Source: an uncultured Prevotella sp. (lineage in GTDB: Bacteria > Bacteroidota > Bacteroidia > Bacteroidales > Bacteroidaceae). From it: a DNA stretch of 28,092 bases. This document shows, one piece after another, positions 1 to 9,583 of this stretch (position 1 is its first letter; each line of letters opens with the position of its first letter). The stretch is from assembly GCA_900769275.1 (NCBI GenBank), contig CAAGGA010000155.1, positions 1 through 28,092 on the forward strand. Direction: 5' to 3'. Made by a program: the position numbers and the translations under genes. Below the pieces are notes generated by a model. It searched no databases, was not told the DNA's origin, and was given only the letters and a program-made list of their open reading frames with translations.

Positions 1-24
1 GATTTCGTTGAAATTGTATTCCAT
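1..24 (-). CDS. leuS: Leucine--tRNA ligase, N-terminal fragment only
   Basis: The reverse complement of the first 24 bases starts with ATG and reads MEYNFNEI, then leaves the window. From memory, leucyl-tRNA synthetases of Bacteroides and Prevotella begin with MEYNFREIEKKWQ, so the eight visible residues fit that start at all but one position. The enzyme would charge tRNA-Leu in the cytoplasm. Only eight codons are visible, so the identification is tentative. The gene is divergent from the proline-catabolic gene downstream, and its leader carries the octamer repeats described next. Confidence 0.5.
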
Positions 25-44
25 TATATGTAGTGATTGAAGTT

Positions 45-114
45 TCGGTTATGCGGTTTGTTTCGGTTATATGGTTATATGGTTATATGGTTATACGGTT
101 ATACGGTTTTGCGG
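45..114. repeat. Octamer repeat GGTTATAT/GGTTATAC in the leuS leader
   Basis: Five tandem GGTTATAt/c units (three ending T, two ending C) run into GGTTTTGCGG, preceded by looser CGGTTATGCGG and TTTCGGTT copies. The same units, including the terminal ACGGTTTTGCGG, occur at 26318-26468 and, in short form, in the terminator at 18102-18159. Here only one arm is present: the DNA to the right lacks the complementary AACCGTA arm. On the minus strand this is an A/C-rich AACCGTAT/AACCATAT tract just upstream of the leuS start. Confidence 0.8.
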
Positions 115-254
115 AGGTTACAAAGGCATGTATGTCAGACTCTCCCTAAAATGCTTCTAAGGCGGGAAATAGGAAATGTTGCTTTCTTTTTGACTTGCAA
201 ACAAAGAACTATATGATAAAATGTAATATTTTTGTAAAGAAAGTTATCAAAATG

Positions 255-286
255 TTTGGAAGTTCGGAAAATATGTGCTACTTTTG
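255..286 (+). promoter_or_regulatory. Bacteroidetes-type promoter for the putA-like gene
   Basis: TTTG at 255-258 is followed after 20 nt by TACTTTTG at 279-286, matching the Bacteroidetes primary-sigma consensus TTTG-N19/20-TAnnTTTG. The start of transcription is expected near 293. That leaves a leader of about 270 nt before the start codon at 561. Confidence 0.8.
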
Positions 287-318
287 CAACGAGAAAATAT
301 TCCTAACATTTTGTTTTT

Positions 319-411
319 ATGAAAAGAATGTATTTTGACACTTTCTCGAAGCAGGCACTACAGGGTCTGCATCGTTACAGAGCAGTCATGTTCAGCCCGA
401 CAATGATTTAA
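319..411 (+). CDS. Small upstream ORF (30 aa) in the putA leader
   Basis: The ORF begins ATG AAA AGA ATG TAT TTT and ends ACA ATG ATT TAA, encoding a 30-residue peptide (MKRMYFDTFSKQALQ...VMFSPTMI). It lies about 26 nt behind the predicted transcription start and follows a T-rich context. It has no recognisable domain, no signal peptide and no run of proline codons. Its placement inside a long leader suggests a regulatory leader peptide, but it could also be a chance ORF. Confidence 0.4.
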   Translation: MKRMYFDTFSKQALQGLHRYRAVMFSPTMI

Positions 412-417
412 GTGTTT

Positions 418-446
418 TTCTTTTCTTATTATTTAAGAGAAGGGAA
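418..446 (+). promoter_or_regulatory. Hairpin in the putA leader
   Basis: Bases 418-427 (TTCTTTTCTT) can pair with 437-446 (GAGAAGGGAA) through ten pairs, three of them G-U, around a nine-base A/T loop. It sits between the two small ORFs. No U-tract follows, so it is not an obvious terminator. It may shape the leader RNA. Confidence 0.3.
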
Positions 447-449
447 ACG

Positions 450-500
450 ATGTGTGCCACACAACAGGAAGAACGACGCATGGCGATGCGCCGAAGGTGA
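450..500 (+). CDS. Second small upstream ORF (16 aa) in the putA leader
   Basis: ATG at 450, preceded by the purine-rich GAGAAGGGAAACG, opens a 16-codon ORF ending in TGA at 498-500. The peptide reads MCATQQEERRMAMRRR and is arginine-rich at its end. The last codons overlap a small hairpin, CGCAT-GGCG-ATGCG (478-491). It ends 60 nt before the main start codon. This is either a leader peptide or a chance ORF. Confidence 0.3.
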   Translation: MCATQQEERRMAMRRR

Positions 501-560
501 TATTTGTGCGGCAAGAGACTCTCTTAAACAAAAAGAATAACATTCAAATCATTGATTTTT

Positions 561-3500
561 ATGAACAAGCCTACTATCAAGGAAGTAGAGGATTGGGTTA
601 TGACCCTCTACAACACCTGCGAAGAGACTATCACCGATGCTGAACGTAAAGAACAGCACAAGTATGCAACAATGGTACAGCGTCCGAACGACAAGAAGTT
701 CCTTGTCAAGATGCTTGACGAGTCATCACAGATTCGTGATGACAAGAAGCTCGCAAAAAGGATAAAGGTGCTCATAGACCAATATGGAGTACCGGAGTTC
801 CTCAACAAGCGCGACACCTTCCTTTTCAAGGTATATCAGGCATTCGGTCACTACTTCTATCCCATCGCCATCCCTATCATCAAGAAACGTCTGAGGTCGG
901 ACACGTCACGCGTCATCATCGACGCTGCACGCCCACATCTCACAAAGCATCTTGCCACACGTTTCGACCAGAAGATAGGACAGAACGTAAACCTTCTCGG
1001 AGAGGTGGTGCTCGGTGATGAGGAAGCCGACAAACGCTACTACAGCTATCTCGAAGCATTAAAGGAACCTGACATCAACTATATCTCCGTAAAGATTTCG
1101 GGTATCTACGCTCAGACTCATGCCTTGAACTACGAAGAGTCATTCCCGGAACTCGTCCGCCGTATGTCAGAGCTTTATCAGGCTGCCATCGACAACCCTT
1201 ATATCGACGAGACCGGAAAGAAGAGAGCGAAGTTCATCAACCTCGACATGGAGGAATACAAGGACGCTCACCTCACGATGAGACTCTTCAAGGAAGTATT
1301 GTCCAAGCCGGAGTTCCTCAACTATTCCGCAGGTATCGTGGTTCAGTCATACTTGCCTGACGCATGGGGATTCCAAAGCGAACTGCTGGAGTTTGCGAAA
1401 GAACGCTGTGAGCGTGGCGGAGCACCTATCAAGATGCGCATCGTGAAAGGCTGCAACCTCGACATGGAGACTGTCGTGGCATCGCTGCGAGGATGGGAAA
1501 ACCCTGTCCGCCCCAACAAGACAGAGGTGGATGCCAACTATCTGAGGATTATCGAGCGGGGACTGCTGCCTGAGAACTCCAAGTACCTGCACATAGGTAT
1601 GGCTTCGCACAACCTCTACACCATCTCCTATGCATACCTGCTCACGCAGAAATACGGCACTCCAAAGGATACTTTCTGCTTCGAGATGCTGGAAGGCATG
1701 GCAGACCAGGTATGGAGAGCGCAGTCAAAACTGGGCAACCACGTCATTCTCTATACACCGGTAGTAAAGGACGAGCACTTCCTCAACGCCGTCTCATACC
1801 TCGTACGGCGTATGGACGAGAATACTGCGCCTGACAACTTCCTGACACACTCCTTCAACCTGAAACCTGATACAGAGGCATGGGCTTTCCTGAAGAAGCA
1901 GTTTGAGGATGCCTACGCCATAAAGGATTCTATCCCGCATGAGCCTCACCGCAAGCAGAACCGTCTCGAACCCTACAAGCCCGTGCCACCGATGGACGAG
2001 ATGAAGAACGAGCCGGACACGGACTTCGACCGCGAGTGCAACCAGGAGTGGCAGAGACAGATATTTGCCAAATGGAAGAAGCCGGAAGGTCACAAGCCTT
2101 ACGTCATTCCTACACAGATAGGAGCGAAGACCATCGAGAACGCTTCACGCGCCAAATACTTTGACCGTTGCCAGAACGACGAAGTGCAGATATGCGAAAT
2201 GTCAAAGGCAAGCGTAGCACAAGTAGAGGAAATAGTAAAGATTGCCGCTGCCGACCCTGCCGGATGGCGCAAGACAACGATAGAAGAACGTCACAGGATA
2301 ATGTACGACGCAGCCAACCGCCTCGGCGAGATGCGCGGCGACCTGATAGGATGTATGTGCGCCATAACAGGAAAGACTGTCGTGGAAGGTGACGTGGAGG
2401 TCAGCGAGGGTATCGACTATGCCCGCTTCTATACTCCGACGATGAAGAAGTTCTATAACCTGAAGGACGTCGATATCAAGGCCAAGGGTACCATCCTCGT
2501 CATCTCCCCATGGAACTTCCCGTGCGCCATACCATGTGGCGGCGTCGTGGCAGCACTCGCTTCAGGCAACACCTGTATCCTCAAGCCTGCTACCGTGGCA
2601 GCACCTGTGGCATGGCTCTTCGCCAAGGCATTCTGGGATGCAGGCGTACCGAAAGAGGCTCTGCAGGTCATCATCACCGAAAGCGATGCCCTGAATGCCC
2701 TCACTACAGCCACCGAGGTTGACCATATCATCCTCACCGGCGGTACTGAGACGGCACAGGCTATCACAAAGGCTAATCCTACTACACCGCTCTCTGCCGA
2801 GACGGGAGGCAAGAACGTGATGATTATCACCGCTTCTGCTGACCGTGACCATGCTATCATGAATGCCTGCGCTTCCGCTTTCGGCAATGCAGGACAGAAA
2901 TGTTCAGCCTGTTCGCTGCTCCTCGTAGAGCGTTCCGTATATGATTCCGAAGAGTTCAGGACGAAACTGAAGGACTGCGCTACCAGTATGAAGGTGGGTT
3001 CTGTATGGAATGCAGGCAACATCGTCGGCCCGATGATAACCAACAAGAACGAGAAACTCCTCAAGGCTCTCTCTACACTCGAACCGGGAGAGTCATGGCT
3101 TGTCCCACCACGATTTGTGGATGCAAAGAGATATATCCTCGCACCGACGGTGAAGATGGGTGTAAGTCCGCAGAACTACTCCTTCCGTACGGAGCTTTTC
3201 GGACCGATGCTCTCCGTCTGTCCGTTCGACTCTCTCGAACAGGCCATTGACCTTGTGAACGGACTCGACTACGGTCTTACCTCTGGCATACAGTCACTGG
3301 ACGAGGCAGAACGCGAACTGTGGAAGAACTCCATCATGGCAGGCAACCTCTACATCAACAGAGGTATTACCGGAGCCATCGTCAACCGTCAGCCATTCGG
3401 CGGCATGAAACTCTCTGCATTCGGCGGAGGCATCAAGGCAGGCGGACCCAACTACTGCGCACAGTTCACGTATATCACTGACAAGGCAGGTTCAAAGACT

Positions 3501-4004
3501 GACTACCGCAAGAGTTATGCAGAGGCATGGGAAAAGGAATTCCGTCATGCAAGAGACTGGAATCAGTGCCGTGGCGAGCAGAACGTATTCCGTTATCTGC
3601 CTCTAAAGGGCGGTATGTGCCTGCGATTGTTCAAGGGCGACACTGATGAACAGGCTCAGATGATAGCCCTTGCAGCCAAGACTGCCGGCACTCCGCTTAC
3701 CATCTCTTTCGATCCTGCTGACGACCGTACGGCTTCACTCGCATCTACAGGTGCCGTATTGAAGAAACAGCCGCTTGCAGAGTTCATCAAGGAGATGCCT
3801 GATTACGAGCGCATCCGCACCTGTTCCGCAGAACTGCCACGTGAGGTTTATGAGCGTGCAGCGGAATGCAACAAGTACATTGCCACGGCAGCACCTGTAA
3901 AGGACGGACGCGTGGAACTGATACATTACATCAAGGAGCAAAGCATCTCGTTCGAATATCACCGTTATGGCAGCGGACAGGACCAGGCTCCGGAAGTAGA
4001 ATAA
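561..4004 (+). CDS. putA: Bifunctional proline dehydrogenase / L-glutamate-gamma-semialdehyde dehydrogenase (PutA-like)
   Basis: The protein has 1147 aa. Residues about 90-450 form the FAD-dependent proline dehydrogenase barrel: RIVKGCNLDMET, GWENPV and the substrate-site motif RRMDEN are visible. Residues about 520-1000 form an NAD-dependent aldehyde dehydrogenase with general base Glu747 (SAETGGKN) and nucleophile Cys781 (GQKCSACS). A further C-terminal segment of about 140 aa is unassigned. It oxidises proline to glutamate via pyrroline-5-carboxylate and passes electrons to the quinone pool. There is no ribbon-helix-helix DNA-binding domain, so unlike the E. coli protein it is not expected to repress its own gene. 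I chose ATG 561 (MNKPTIKEV) over an in-frame TTG at 552. It is probably monocistronic, transcribed from the promoter at 255-286. Confidence 0.93.
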   Translation: MNKPTIKEVEDWVMTLYNTCEETITDAERKEQHKYATMVQRPNDKKFLVKMLDESSQIRDDKKLAKRIKVLIDQYGVPEFLNKRDTFLFKVYQAFGHYFYPIAIPIIKKRLRSDTSRVIIDAARPHLTKHLATRFDQKIGQNVNLLGEVVLGDEEADKRYYSYLEALKEPDINYISVKISGIYAQTHALNYEESFPELVRRMSELYQAAIDNPYIDETGKKRAKFINLDMEEYKDAHLTMRLFKEVLSKPEFLNYSAGIVVQSYLPDAWGFQSELLEFAKERCERGGAPIKMRIVKGCNLDMETVVASLRGWENPVRPNKTEVDANYLRIIERGLLPENSKYLHIGMASHNLYTISYAYLLTQKYGTPKDTFCFEMLEGMADQVWRAQSKLGNHVILYTPVVKDEHFLNAVSYLVRRMDENTAPDNFLTHSFNLKPDTEAWAFLKKQFEDAYAIKDSIPHEPHRKQNRLEPYKPVPPMDEMKNEPDTDFDRECNQEWQRQIFAKWKKPEGHKPYVIPTQIGAKTIENASRAKYFDRCQNDEVQICEMSKASVAQVEEIVKIAAADPAGWRKTTIEERHRIMYDAANRLGEMRGDLIGCMCAITGKTVVEGDVEVSEGIDYARFYTPTMKKFYNLKDVDIKAKGTILVISPWNFPCAIPCGGVVAALASGNTCILKPATVAAPVAWLFAKAFWDAGVPKEALQVIITESDALNALTTATEVDHIILTGGTETAQAITKANPTTPLSAETGGKNVMIITASADRDHAIMNACASAFGNAGQKCSACSLLLVERSVYDSEEFRTKLKDCATSMKVGSVWNAGNIVGPMITNKNEKLLKALSTLEPGESWLVPPRFVDAKRYILAPTVKMGVSPQNYSFRTELFGPMLSVCPFDSLEQAIDLVNGLDYGLTSGIQSLDEAERELWKNSIMAGNLYINRGITGAIVNRQPFGGMKLSAFGGGIKAGGPNYCAQFTYITDKAGSKTDYRKSYAEAWEKEFRHARDWNQCRGEQNVFRYLPLKGGMCLRLFKGDTDEQAQMIALAAKTAGTPLTISFDPADDRTASLASTGAVLKKQPLAEFIKEMPDYERIRTCSAELPREVYERAAECNKYIATAAPVKDGRVELIHYIKEQSISFEYHRYGSGQDQAPEVE

Positions 4005-4017
4005 ACGAAGTTCTTTT

Positions 4018-4200
4018 GGTTGTGGGTTGCTGGGTTATTGGTCAGACAAGCCTTTTCTCTTGCAGAAATCTCTATCGGCTATGCTACCCAACCCACAACC
4101 CAAAACCCACAACCAAAAAACCACAACCAAAAACCCACAACCAAGAACCCACAACCAAAAACCCACAACCAAAAACCACAACCAAAAACCACAACAAAAA
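4018..4200. repeat. Inverted G/T-rich and A/C-rich low-complexity arms between putA and the susC-like gene
   Basis: A G/T-rich arm (4018-4041; GGTTGTGGGTTGCTGGG) begins 13 nt after the putA-like stop codon. After a loop of about 44 nt follows a long A/C-rich tract (4086-4200) made of ACCCACA and ACCAAAA heptamers, often as the 14-nt pair CCCACAACCAAAAA. The arms are complementary and could form a long imperfect hairpin. No transposase and no target-site duplication were seen. The same organisation recurs downstream of pta, ackA and the HhH-barrel gene. Confidence 0.75.
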
Positions 4201-4346
4201 GTCATCCGAGTGGTCCTTCCTCCCATGACTTTCATTATCGGGCAAAGACTAGCAGCCCCTTAGCAATTTTACAGGATAAACAAGCGTTCGCAACAAGCCT
4301 GAAGAGCAAAAAGAGCCCTCTGTTTTTCACGATAGGCAGGCAAATG

Positions 4347-4373
4347 GTGTTCTTCGACCTGGTCGAAGAACAC
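4347..4373 (+). promoter_or_regulatory. 27-nt perfect palindrome upstream of the susC-like gene (copy 1)
   Basis: Thirteen-base arms (GTGTTCTTCGACC and GGTCGAAGAACAC) flank a single central T. An A-rich tract and the start codon follow 36 nt later. The core is repeated upstream of argF', ackA and the HhH-barrel gene. No promoter of the TAnnTTTG type is visible between it and the ATG. It could be a protein-binding site or an RNA hairpin in the leader. Confidence 0.75.
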
Positions 4374-4409
4374 AAAAAAAGAAAAGAAAGAACAATTAAG
4401 GTAATATAA

Positions 4410-7400
4410 ATGCTAATGAGAAGACAAATTTTATTTTTATTGACGACAGTCATGTTCGCCGCAACTGCCGTAGCCCAGCGACTAAACGTCAGGGGAACGG
4501 TCAGCGACAAGGCAAAGGAACCGATTATCGGTGCAACAGTATTGATTAAAGGAAGTAATGTAGGTACCAAGACTGACCTCTACGGACAGTTTGTACTCGA
4601 CGGAGTAAAGAGCGGATCACAGCTTGTAGTGTCCTACATAGGTATGAAGACAAAGACTGTCAATGCAGAAGAGTTTGTACAGATTGTATTAGAGGATGAC
4701 GACCAGATACTTGACGAAGTGATGGTAGTGGCTTTTGGCGAACAGAAGAAATCTTCGTTTACAGGTTCGGCAGGTGTCATAGACAACAAGGTACTTGAAC
4801 AACGGCAGGTAACGAACGTCATGGACGCTTTGCAGGGTAACGTTTCAGGATTACAGGCTTATTCACATTCCGGTGCACCAGATGCGGCACCGGAGTTCCG
4901 CATCCGCGGTATCAGTTCCATCAATGCAGGAAAAGCACCGCTTATCGTTCTCGACGGCGCACCATACGATGGTGACTGGAACAGCATCAACCCCTCTGAC
5001 GTGGCATCCGTGACAGTACTCAAGGATGCAGCATCCAACGCCCTCTACGGAGCACGGGGTGCCAACGGCGTCATAATCGTGACGACAAAGAAAGGAGAAA
5101 AAGCAAGGACGAGCATCTCCCTCGACGTAAAAATCGGCTCAAGTTCACGTGCATCAAAGCGATATGAGACAATAGACAATCCCGCTCTTTACATCGAGAC
5201 GAACTACAAGGCTCTGTACAACAGCTATATATCGCAGGGACAATCCGCAGCAAATGCGCATCTGAATGCCAATGCCACCCTCAAGGCCTCATCAGAACAG
5301 GGAGGACTTGGGTATCTCCCCTATGCAGTGCCTGCCGGACAACTGCTTGTGGGAACAAACGGAAAACTCAATCCCTCTGCCACACTCGGCAATCGCATCT
5401 ACAACGATGGCAACGTATATACCATCATGCCCGACGACTGGATTGACGAAGCATACCGCAACGCATTGCGGCAAGAATATAATCTCAGCATCAACGGCGG
5501 CGGAACGAACAGCACGTTCTTCGCTTCCCTCGGCTATCTCAATGCTGAAGGCATAGCAGTGGCAAGCGACTACGAGAGATACACAGCAAGATTGAAATCC
5601 ACATATCAGGCTACCGACTGGCTTAACATAGGAGGCAACATCAGTTTCGCACGCTCTACATCGAACAATGGCGCTGATGTCACTGACACGGAAGACAGCG
5701 GTGCCACCAACATCTACACGCAGATACAGATGATTGCTCCCATCTACCCCGTCTATCTTCGCGACGGAGAGGGAAACATCCTCCGCAATGAGAACGGTAT
5801 CGTAGGCGATTACGGCGACGGACAGATACTTGGCTCAAATTATGTGCGCCCTTATCTCAATCAGAACAACGGCATCACGGATGCTTCACTGAACACCAAC
5901 CGCAACACAAGCACCAGTTTCGCATTCAGCGGCTTTGCTGACGTGGCCATCATTGACGGTCTCAAGGCTACGGTCAATGCAAGCATATACTATTATCACA
6001 ACAAATACAACTACACGCTTGAACCTTTCTACGGTTACGGTCACATGTCCAATCCCAACGGATATGTATATACCTACAACAATGACCTCTACACGCAGAA
6101 CTATCAGCAGTTGCTGAAATACAACAAGCGGTTCGGGAAACACAACCTCTCTCTCCTTGCCGGTCATGAAAGTTATGAGAGCAGCAGCGATTATCTATAC
6201 GCTGACCGTGAGGATATGTTCTCCTATTGGGAGAATCAGGAGCTCAACGGTGCCACGACATATCTGACCAACGGCGGTTACAGAGTGGATTACAACACGG
6301 AGGGATGGCTGTTCCGCGGACTCTACGACTATGATGACAAATACTTCGGACAGCTGTCCTATCGCCGCGACGCATCCTCACGCTTTCATCCTGACCACCG
6401 CTGGGGTAACTTCTACTCCTTTGGAGGAGCATGGATTATGACAAAAGAAAGCTGGATGAGTAATATCACATGGCTCAACGAACTCAAAATCAAGGCTTCT
6501 TTCGGACAGAACGGCAACGACAACATCGGCGACTTCCGCTATACTGACCTCTACGACATAAACAAAGGTGACGGCAATAACATCACCATCACCCTGTCAT
6601 CCGTCGGAAACAAGAACATCACCTGGGAGACTATCACCAACATCAACCTCGGAGCGGAGTTCCAGATGTTCAAAGGCAGACTGAGAGGTGGCATAGAATA
6701 CTTCTACCGTAAGACGACCGATATGCTCTCACTGGTGGAAGTGCCGCTGGAATCAGGCTACAAAGGCACATATTACAACGTGGGAGACATGTCAAACAAG
6801 GGCGTGGAAATAGAGATTTCCGGCGAGCCCGTCTCTACAAAGCATCTGAGATGGACCGTAGGAGCCAATCTTACAGCGTACAAGAACGAAGTGCTGAAGC
6901 TGAACGAGAGCAACAAGTACCTGACCCTTGACGGGCATTCCGGCTATGATGCCGGCAGCTACTTCTACGGAGAAGGACTCCCGATGTACACCTGGAGACT
7001 GAAGAAGTATGCAGGAGTCAACGAGAACGGTGAGGCAATGTGGTACAAGCATGACACGGAGACAGGTGAACTGACCACCACTACCGACTATACGAGCATC
7101 ACAAGGGATGAGGATTACTTCAACTGCGGCACAGCCCTGCCCGACTTCTACGGAGGTTTCAACACAGGAATATCTGCATACGGCTTTGATTTCAACATCT
7201 CGTTTGCATACTCCGTAGGCGGAAAGGTGATGGACTGGACTTATCAGCAGCTCATGCAGAACCCATATTCAGGCGTTACCGGCATGGCGATGCACACTGA
7301 CCTGCTCAATGCCTGGAGCACTGACAACACCAATTCCTGCATCCCCCGTATCTCTTACGGCGACCAATATGCCAACAAGACCTCCGACAGATTCCTGACA

Positions 7401-7631
7401 GACGGCAGCTGGCTTTCACTGCAGAACGTTTCACTCAACTATACCCTGCCGCGCAAATTGGTCAATGCTCTCGGTCTGGGCAGCATCCGGCTTGGTGTTT
7501 CCGGCGAGAACCTCACCTATTGGAGCAAGCGCAAGGGTCTTGACCCACGCATAAATGCCACGGGTTCCATCTCTGCGACGAAGTATGCTCCTGCACGCAC
7601 CATCATGGGTTCGCTCAGCGTGCAGTTCTGA
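4410..7631 (+). CDS. SusC/RagA-family TonB-linked outer-membrane transporter
   Basis: The protein has 1073 aa. A signal peptide covers residues 1-23 (cut after TAVAQ), a carboxypeptidase-regulatory-like Ig domain about 24-100, and the TonB-box-like EVMVVAFG about 103-110. The plug runs about 111-230 with FRIRGISSIN, VLKDAASNALYG and GVIIVTTKKG, and a 22-strand-type barrel follows, ending in Phe (GSLSVQF). It would import a bulky nutrient through the outer membrane using TonB energy, with the SusD partner encoded 77 nt downstream as lid. The nutrient cannot be told from sequence; both glycan and peptide importers (RagAB) belong to this family. ATG 4416 is an alternative start. It is preceded by the repeat and palindrome at 4018-4373. 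Confidence 0.95.
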   Translation: MLMRRQILFLLTTVMFAATAVAQRLNVRGTVSDKAKEPIIGATVLIKGSNVGTKTDLYGQFVLDGVKSGSQLVVSYIGMKTKTVNAEEFVQIVLEDDDQILDEVMVVAFGEQKKSSFTGSAGVIDNKVLEQRQVTNVMDALQGNVSGLQAYSHSGAPDAAPEFRIRGISSINAGKAPLIVLDGAPYDGDWNSINPSDVASVTVLKDAASNALYGARGANGVIIVTTKKGEKARTSISLDVKIGSSSRASKRYETIDNPALYIETNYKALYNSYISQGQSAANAHLNANATLKASSEQGGLGYLPYAVPAGQLLVGTNGKLNPSATLGNRIYNDGNVYTIMPDDWIDEAYRNALRQEYNLSINGGGTNSTFFASLGYLNAEGIAVASDYERYTARLKSTYQATDWLNIGGNISFARSTSNNGADVTDTEDSGATNIYTQIQMIAPIYPVYLRDGEGNILRNENGIVGDYGDGQILGSNYVRPYLNQNNGITDASLNTNRNTSTSFAFSGFADVAIIDGLKATVNASIYYYHNKYNYTLEPFYGYGHMSNPNGYVYTYNNDLYTQNYQQLLKYNKRFGKHNLSLLAGHESYESSSDYLYADREDMFSYWENQELNGATTYLTNGGYRVDYNTEGWLFRGLYDYDDKYFGQLSYRRDASSRFHPDHRWGNFYSFGGAWIMTKESWMSNITWLNELKIKASFGQNGNDNIGDFRYTDLYDINKGDGNNITITLSSVGNKNITWETITNINLGAEFQMFKGRLRGGIEYFYRKTTDMLSLVEVPLESGYKGTYYNVGDMSNKGVEIEISGEPVSTKHLRWTVGANLTAYKNEVLKLNESNKYLTLDGHSGYDAGSYFYGEGLPMYTWRLKKYAGVNENGEAMWYKHDTETGELTTTTDYTSITRDEDYFNCGTALPDFYGGFNTGISAYGFDFNISFAYSVGGKVMDWTYQQLMQNPYSGVTGMAMHTDLLNAWSTDNTNSCIPRISYGDQYANKTSDRFLTDGSWLSLQNVSLNYTLPRKLVNALGLGSIRLGVSGENLTYWSKRKGLDPRINATGSISATKYAPARTIMGSLSVQF

Positions 7632-7708
7632 CATTAAGGCAAAGAGATAGCAGAACAGAGTGTAAACAAAGAAAAGGATACTCCAACGATAAGACAAAAA
7701 ACGACAAT

Positions 7709-9490
7709 ATGAAAAGAATAAGACAATATATAAAGAACGGAAAAACCTTTGCCGTGGCAGTGAATGTCGCATTGACGATACCTTTCGCATTATCTTCCCT
7801 GACATCCTGCATCGACGAGGAGACACCTACGGAGCAGGCTTCTGCCGAGCAGGTGGCATCATCAGGCAGTTCTGTCAAGATGCTTGCAAGCGGTCTGCAG
7901 TCAAAGATGATTTCCTACTGCAACTATTACGATGACATCTCTTCATGGTACGCCACACAAGACTGGGGCTACGGATGCTATATGCTCATCAAGGAAACGA
8001 TGCTTGACGGATTCCCCAGTTCCGGCACATCATACAACTATCAGAGTGAATATGAATCAGCATCCAACCTCTCCTCCTATACGACACCCATATACTTCTA
8101 TTACTATAACCTTGCCGCACTTGCCAACAGAATCATGACGGCAACGGAGAATGCCACGACAGAGACCATGAGGGAATATCGCGGCATAGCGCAGACATAT
8201 CGTGCGCTGGCATATATGGACCTCGCTCTTATGTTCGAGTTCTGGGAGACAGGCAACGCTGAACTGAACGCTCAGGCAACCGACATTCAGGGGCTTACAG
8301 TGCCGATAGTGACAGAAAAGACCAGCGATGAGGAAACGAAGGACAATCCCCGTGCGGATTTCACCACGATGTACCGCTTCATATATTCCGACCTTTCCAA
8401 TGCCCGCGAACTGCTGCAAGGCTATGAGCGTTCGGGAAAGAACGATGTCAATAGCGACGTGGTCAACGGACTGCTGGCTCGTTTCTGGATGACCCTTGCT
8501 GCACGATTTGAACGCTATCCCGCTGACCTTGAGAAGCAGAAGCAGGCAGAAGGCAGCGATGACGGATGGAAAGACCTCGGCATCACCTCCGCCACAGACT
8601 GCTACGTAAAGGCTAAGGAATGCGCAAAAGCCGTGATAAATGCAGGCTATTCTCCCGTTACAAAGAATCAATGGCACGATGTGACCAGTGGTTTCAATAC
8701 GGCAAATCAAGCCTGGGTATGGGATATGCGTATCACCTCACAGGAACAATATTCAGCTTTCTGGTGCTCTATCATGGGCAGCGTGGCCTCAGAACCTACA
8801 TGGGCAATGCCTGCCTACAGCAAGACCTACCGCTGCATCGGTGCCGATCTCTATGCAGAAATTCATGAGGGGGACTGGAGAAAGACGTCATGGATAGCTC
8901 CGGAAGATGCCGAAGCGAAGACTGTTCCCGCAAAATATGCCACTCAGCTTAAAGACGAGACAACGGCATCGAAGATTGAAAACACTAATTTCAGCCGCCT
9001 GCCGGCATACGCAAACCTCAAGTTCCGTCCCGGTTCCGGAAGCATCAGCGATGAACAGACAGGCATGATGGCTGACATCCCTCTCATGAGAGTGGAGGAG
9101 ATGCACTTCATCTGCATGGAATGCGACCTGAAGACAGCCGGACTGGAGGCAGGAAAGAAAGCATTGGAAGACTTCATGAACTCCTACCGCATGGACTCTC
9201 CGGCAGTATATAAGTCCACTTCTGAAACGAAACACAAGCTCCTCGAAGAGATAATTGCACAGAAATACGTGGAACTCTGGGGCGAGGGTCTCATGTACAA
9301 CGACTATAAACGTCTCGGACTCTCCATCATCCGCAACTCTGAGAAGAGCAACTACATAGACCCGTACAACAAGATAAACCATCAGAGCAACGGCTGTGCG
9401 CAATGGCTTAACTTCTATATTCCGGAGAAAGCACGCACGTACAATCAGGCTCTCTCAGGAAAGATGAACCCCAACCCTACCGTGCAGTAA
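7709..9490 (+). CDS. SusD/RagB-family surface lipoprotein
   Basis: The protein has 593 aa. A type II signal peptide ends in the lipobox LTSC with Cys34 lipidated. The acidic IDEE after the cysteine resembles the Bacteroidetes surface-export signal. The helical TPR-like body includes RGIAQTYRALAYMDLALMF, the family-typical segment where SusD proteins form their first TPR helices, and the C-terminal part has QKYVELWGEGLMYNDYKRL. It should bind the substrate outside the cell and close over the SusC-like barrel. Spacing to susC is 77 nt without a terminator, so the two are co-transcribed. Confidence 0.95.
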   Translation: MKRIRQYIKNGKTFAVAVNVALTIPFALSSLTSCIDEETPTEQASAEQVASSGSSVKMLASGLQSKMISYCNYYDDISSWYATQDWGYGCYMLIKETMLDGFPSSGTSYNYQSEYESASNLSSYTTPIYFYYYNLAALANRIMTATENATTETMREYRGIAQTYRALAYMDLALMFEFWETGNAELNAQATDIQGLTVPIVTEKTSDEETKDNPRADFTTMYRFIYSDLSNARELLQGYERSGKNDVNSDVVNGLLARFWMTLAARFERYPADLEKQKQAEGSDDGWKDLGITSATDCYVKAKECAKAVINAGYSPVTKNQWHDVTSGFNTANQAWVWDMRITSQEQYSAFWCSIMGSVASEPTWAMPAYSKTYRCIGADLYAEIHEGDWRKTSWIAPEDAEAKTVPAKYATQLKDETTASKIENTNFSRLPAYANLKFRPGSGSISDEQTGMMADIPLMRVEEMHFICMECDLKTAGLEAGKKALEDFMNSYRMDSPAVYKSTSETKHKLLEEIIAQKYVELWGEGLMYNDYKRLGLSIIRNSEKSNYIDPYNKINHQSNGCAQWLNFYIPEKARTYNQALSGKMNPNPTVQ

Positions 9491-9532
9491 GGCAAGGAGC
9501 GGCAAAAAGTTTTTCTTTCCTACATCAACAGC

Positions 9533-9555
9533 ACGCTTTCGCAAGCACGAAGCGT
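9533..9555 (+). promoter_or_regulatory. Small hairpin between the SusD-like gene and the next lipoprotein gene
   Basis: ACGCTTTCG (9533-9541) and CGAAGCGT (9548-9555) can pair with one bulged T around a six-base loop. No U-tract follows. It may be an mRNA-stability or processing element inside the operon. Confidence 0.3.
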
Positions 9556-9583
9556 AATTACATAACAGCAATTCCATAACAGT

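Noticed and set aside
4018..4200. Insertion sequence or MITE
   Set aside because: Inverted arms are present, but there is no transposase, no target duplication and no fixed ends; the varying repeat units do not fit a transposon remnant.
4020..4409. Open frames of 78-129 codons over the repeat between putA and the susC-like gene
   Set aside because: They translate the A/C-rich heptamers into Pro, Gln, Asn, Lys and Thr runs in three frames at once, which marks low-complexity DNA and not a gene.
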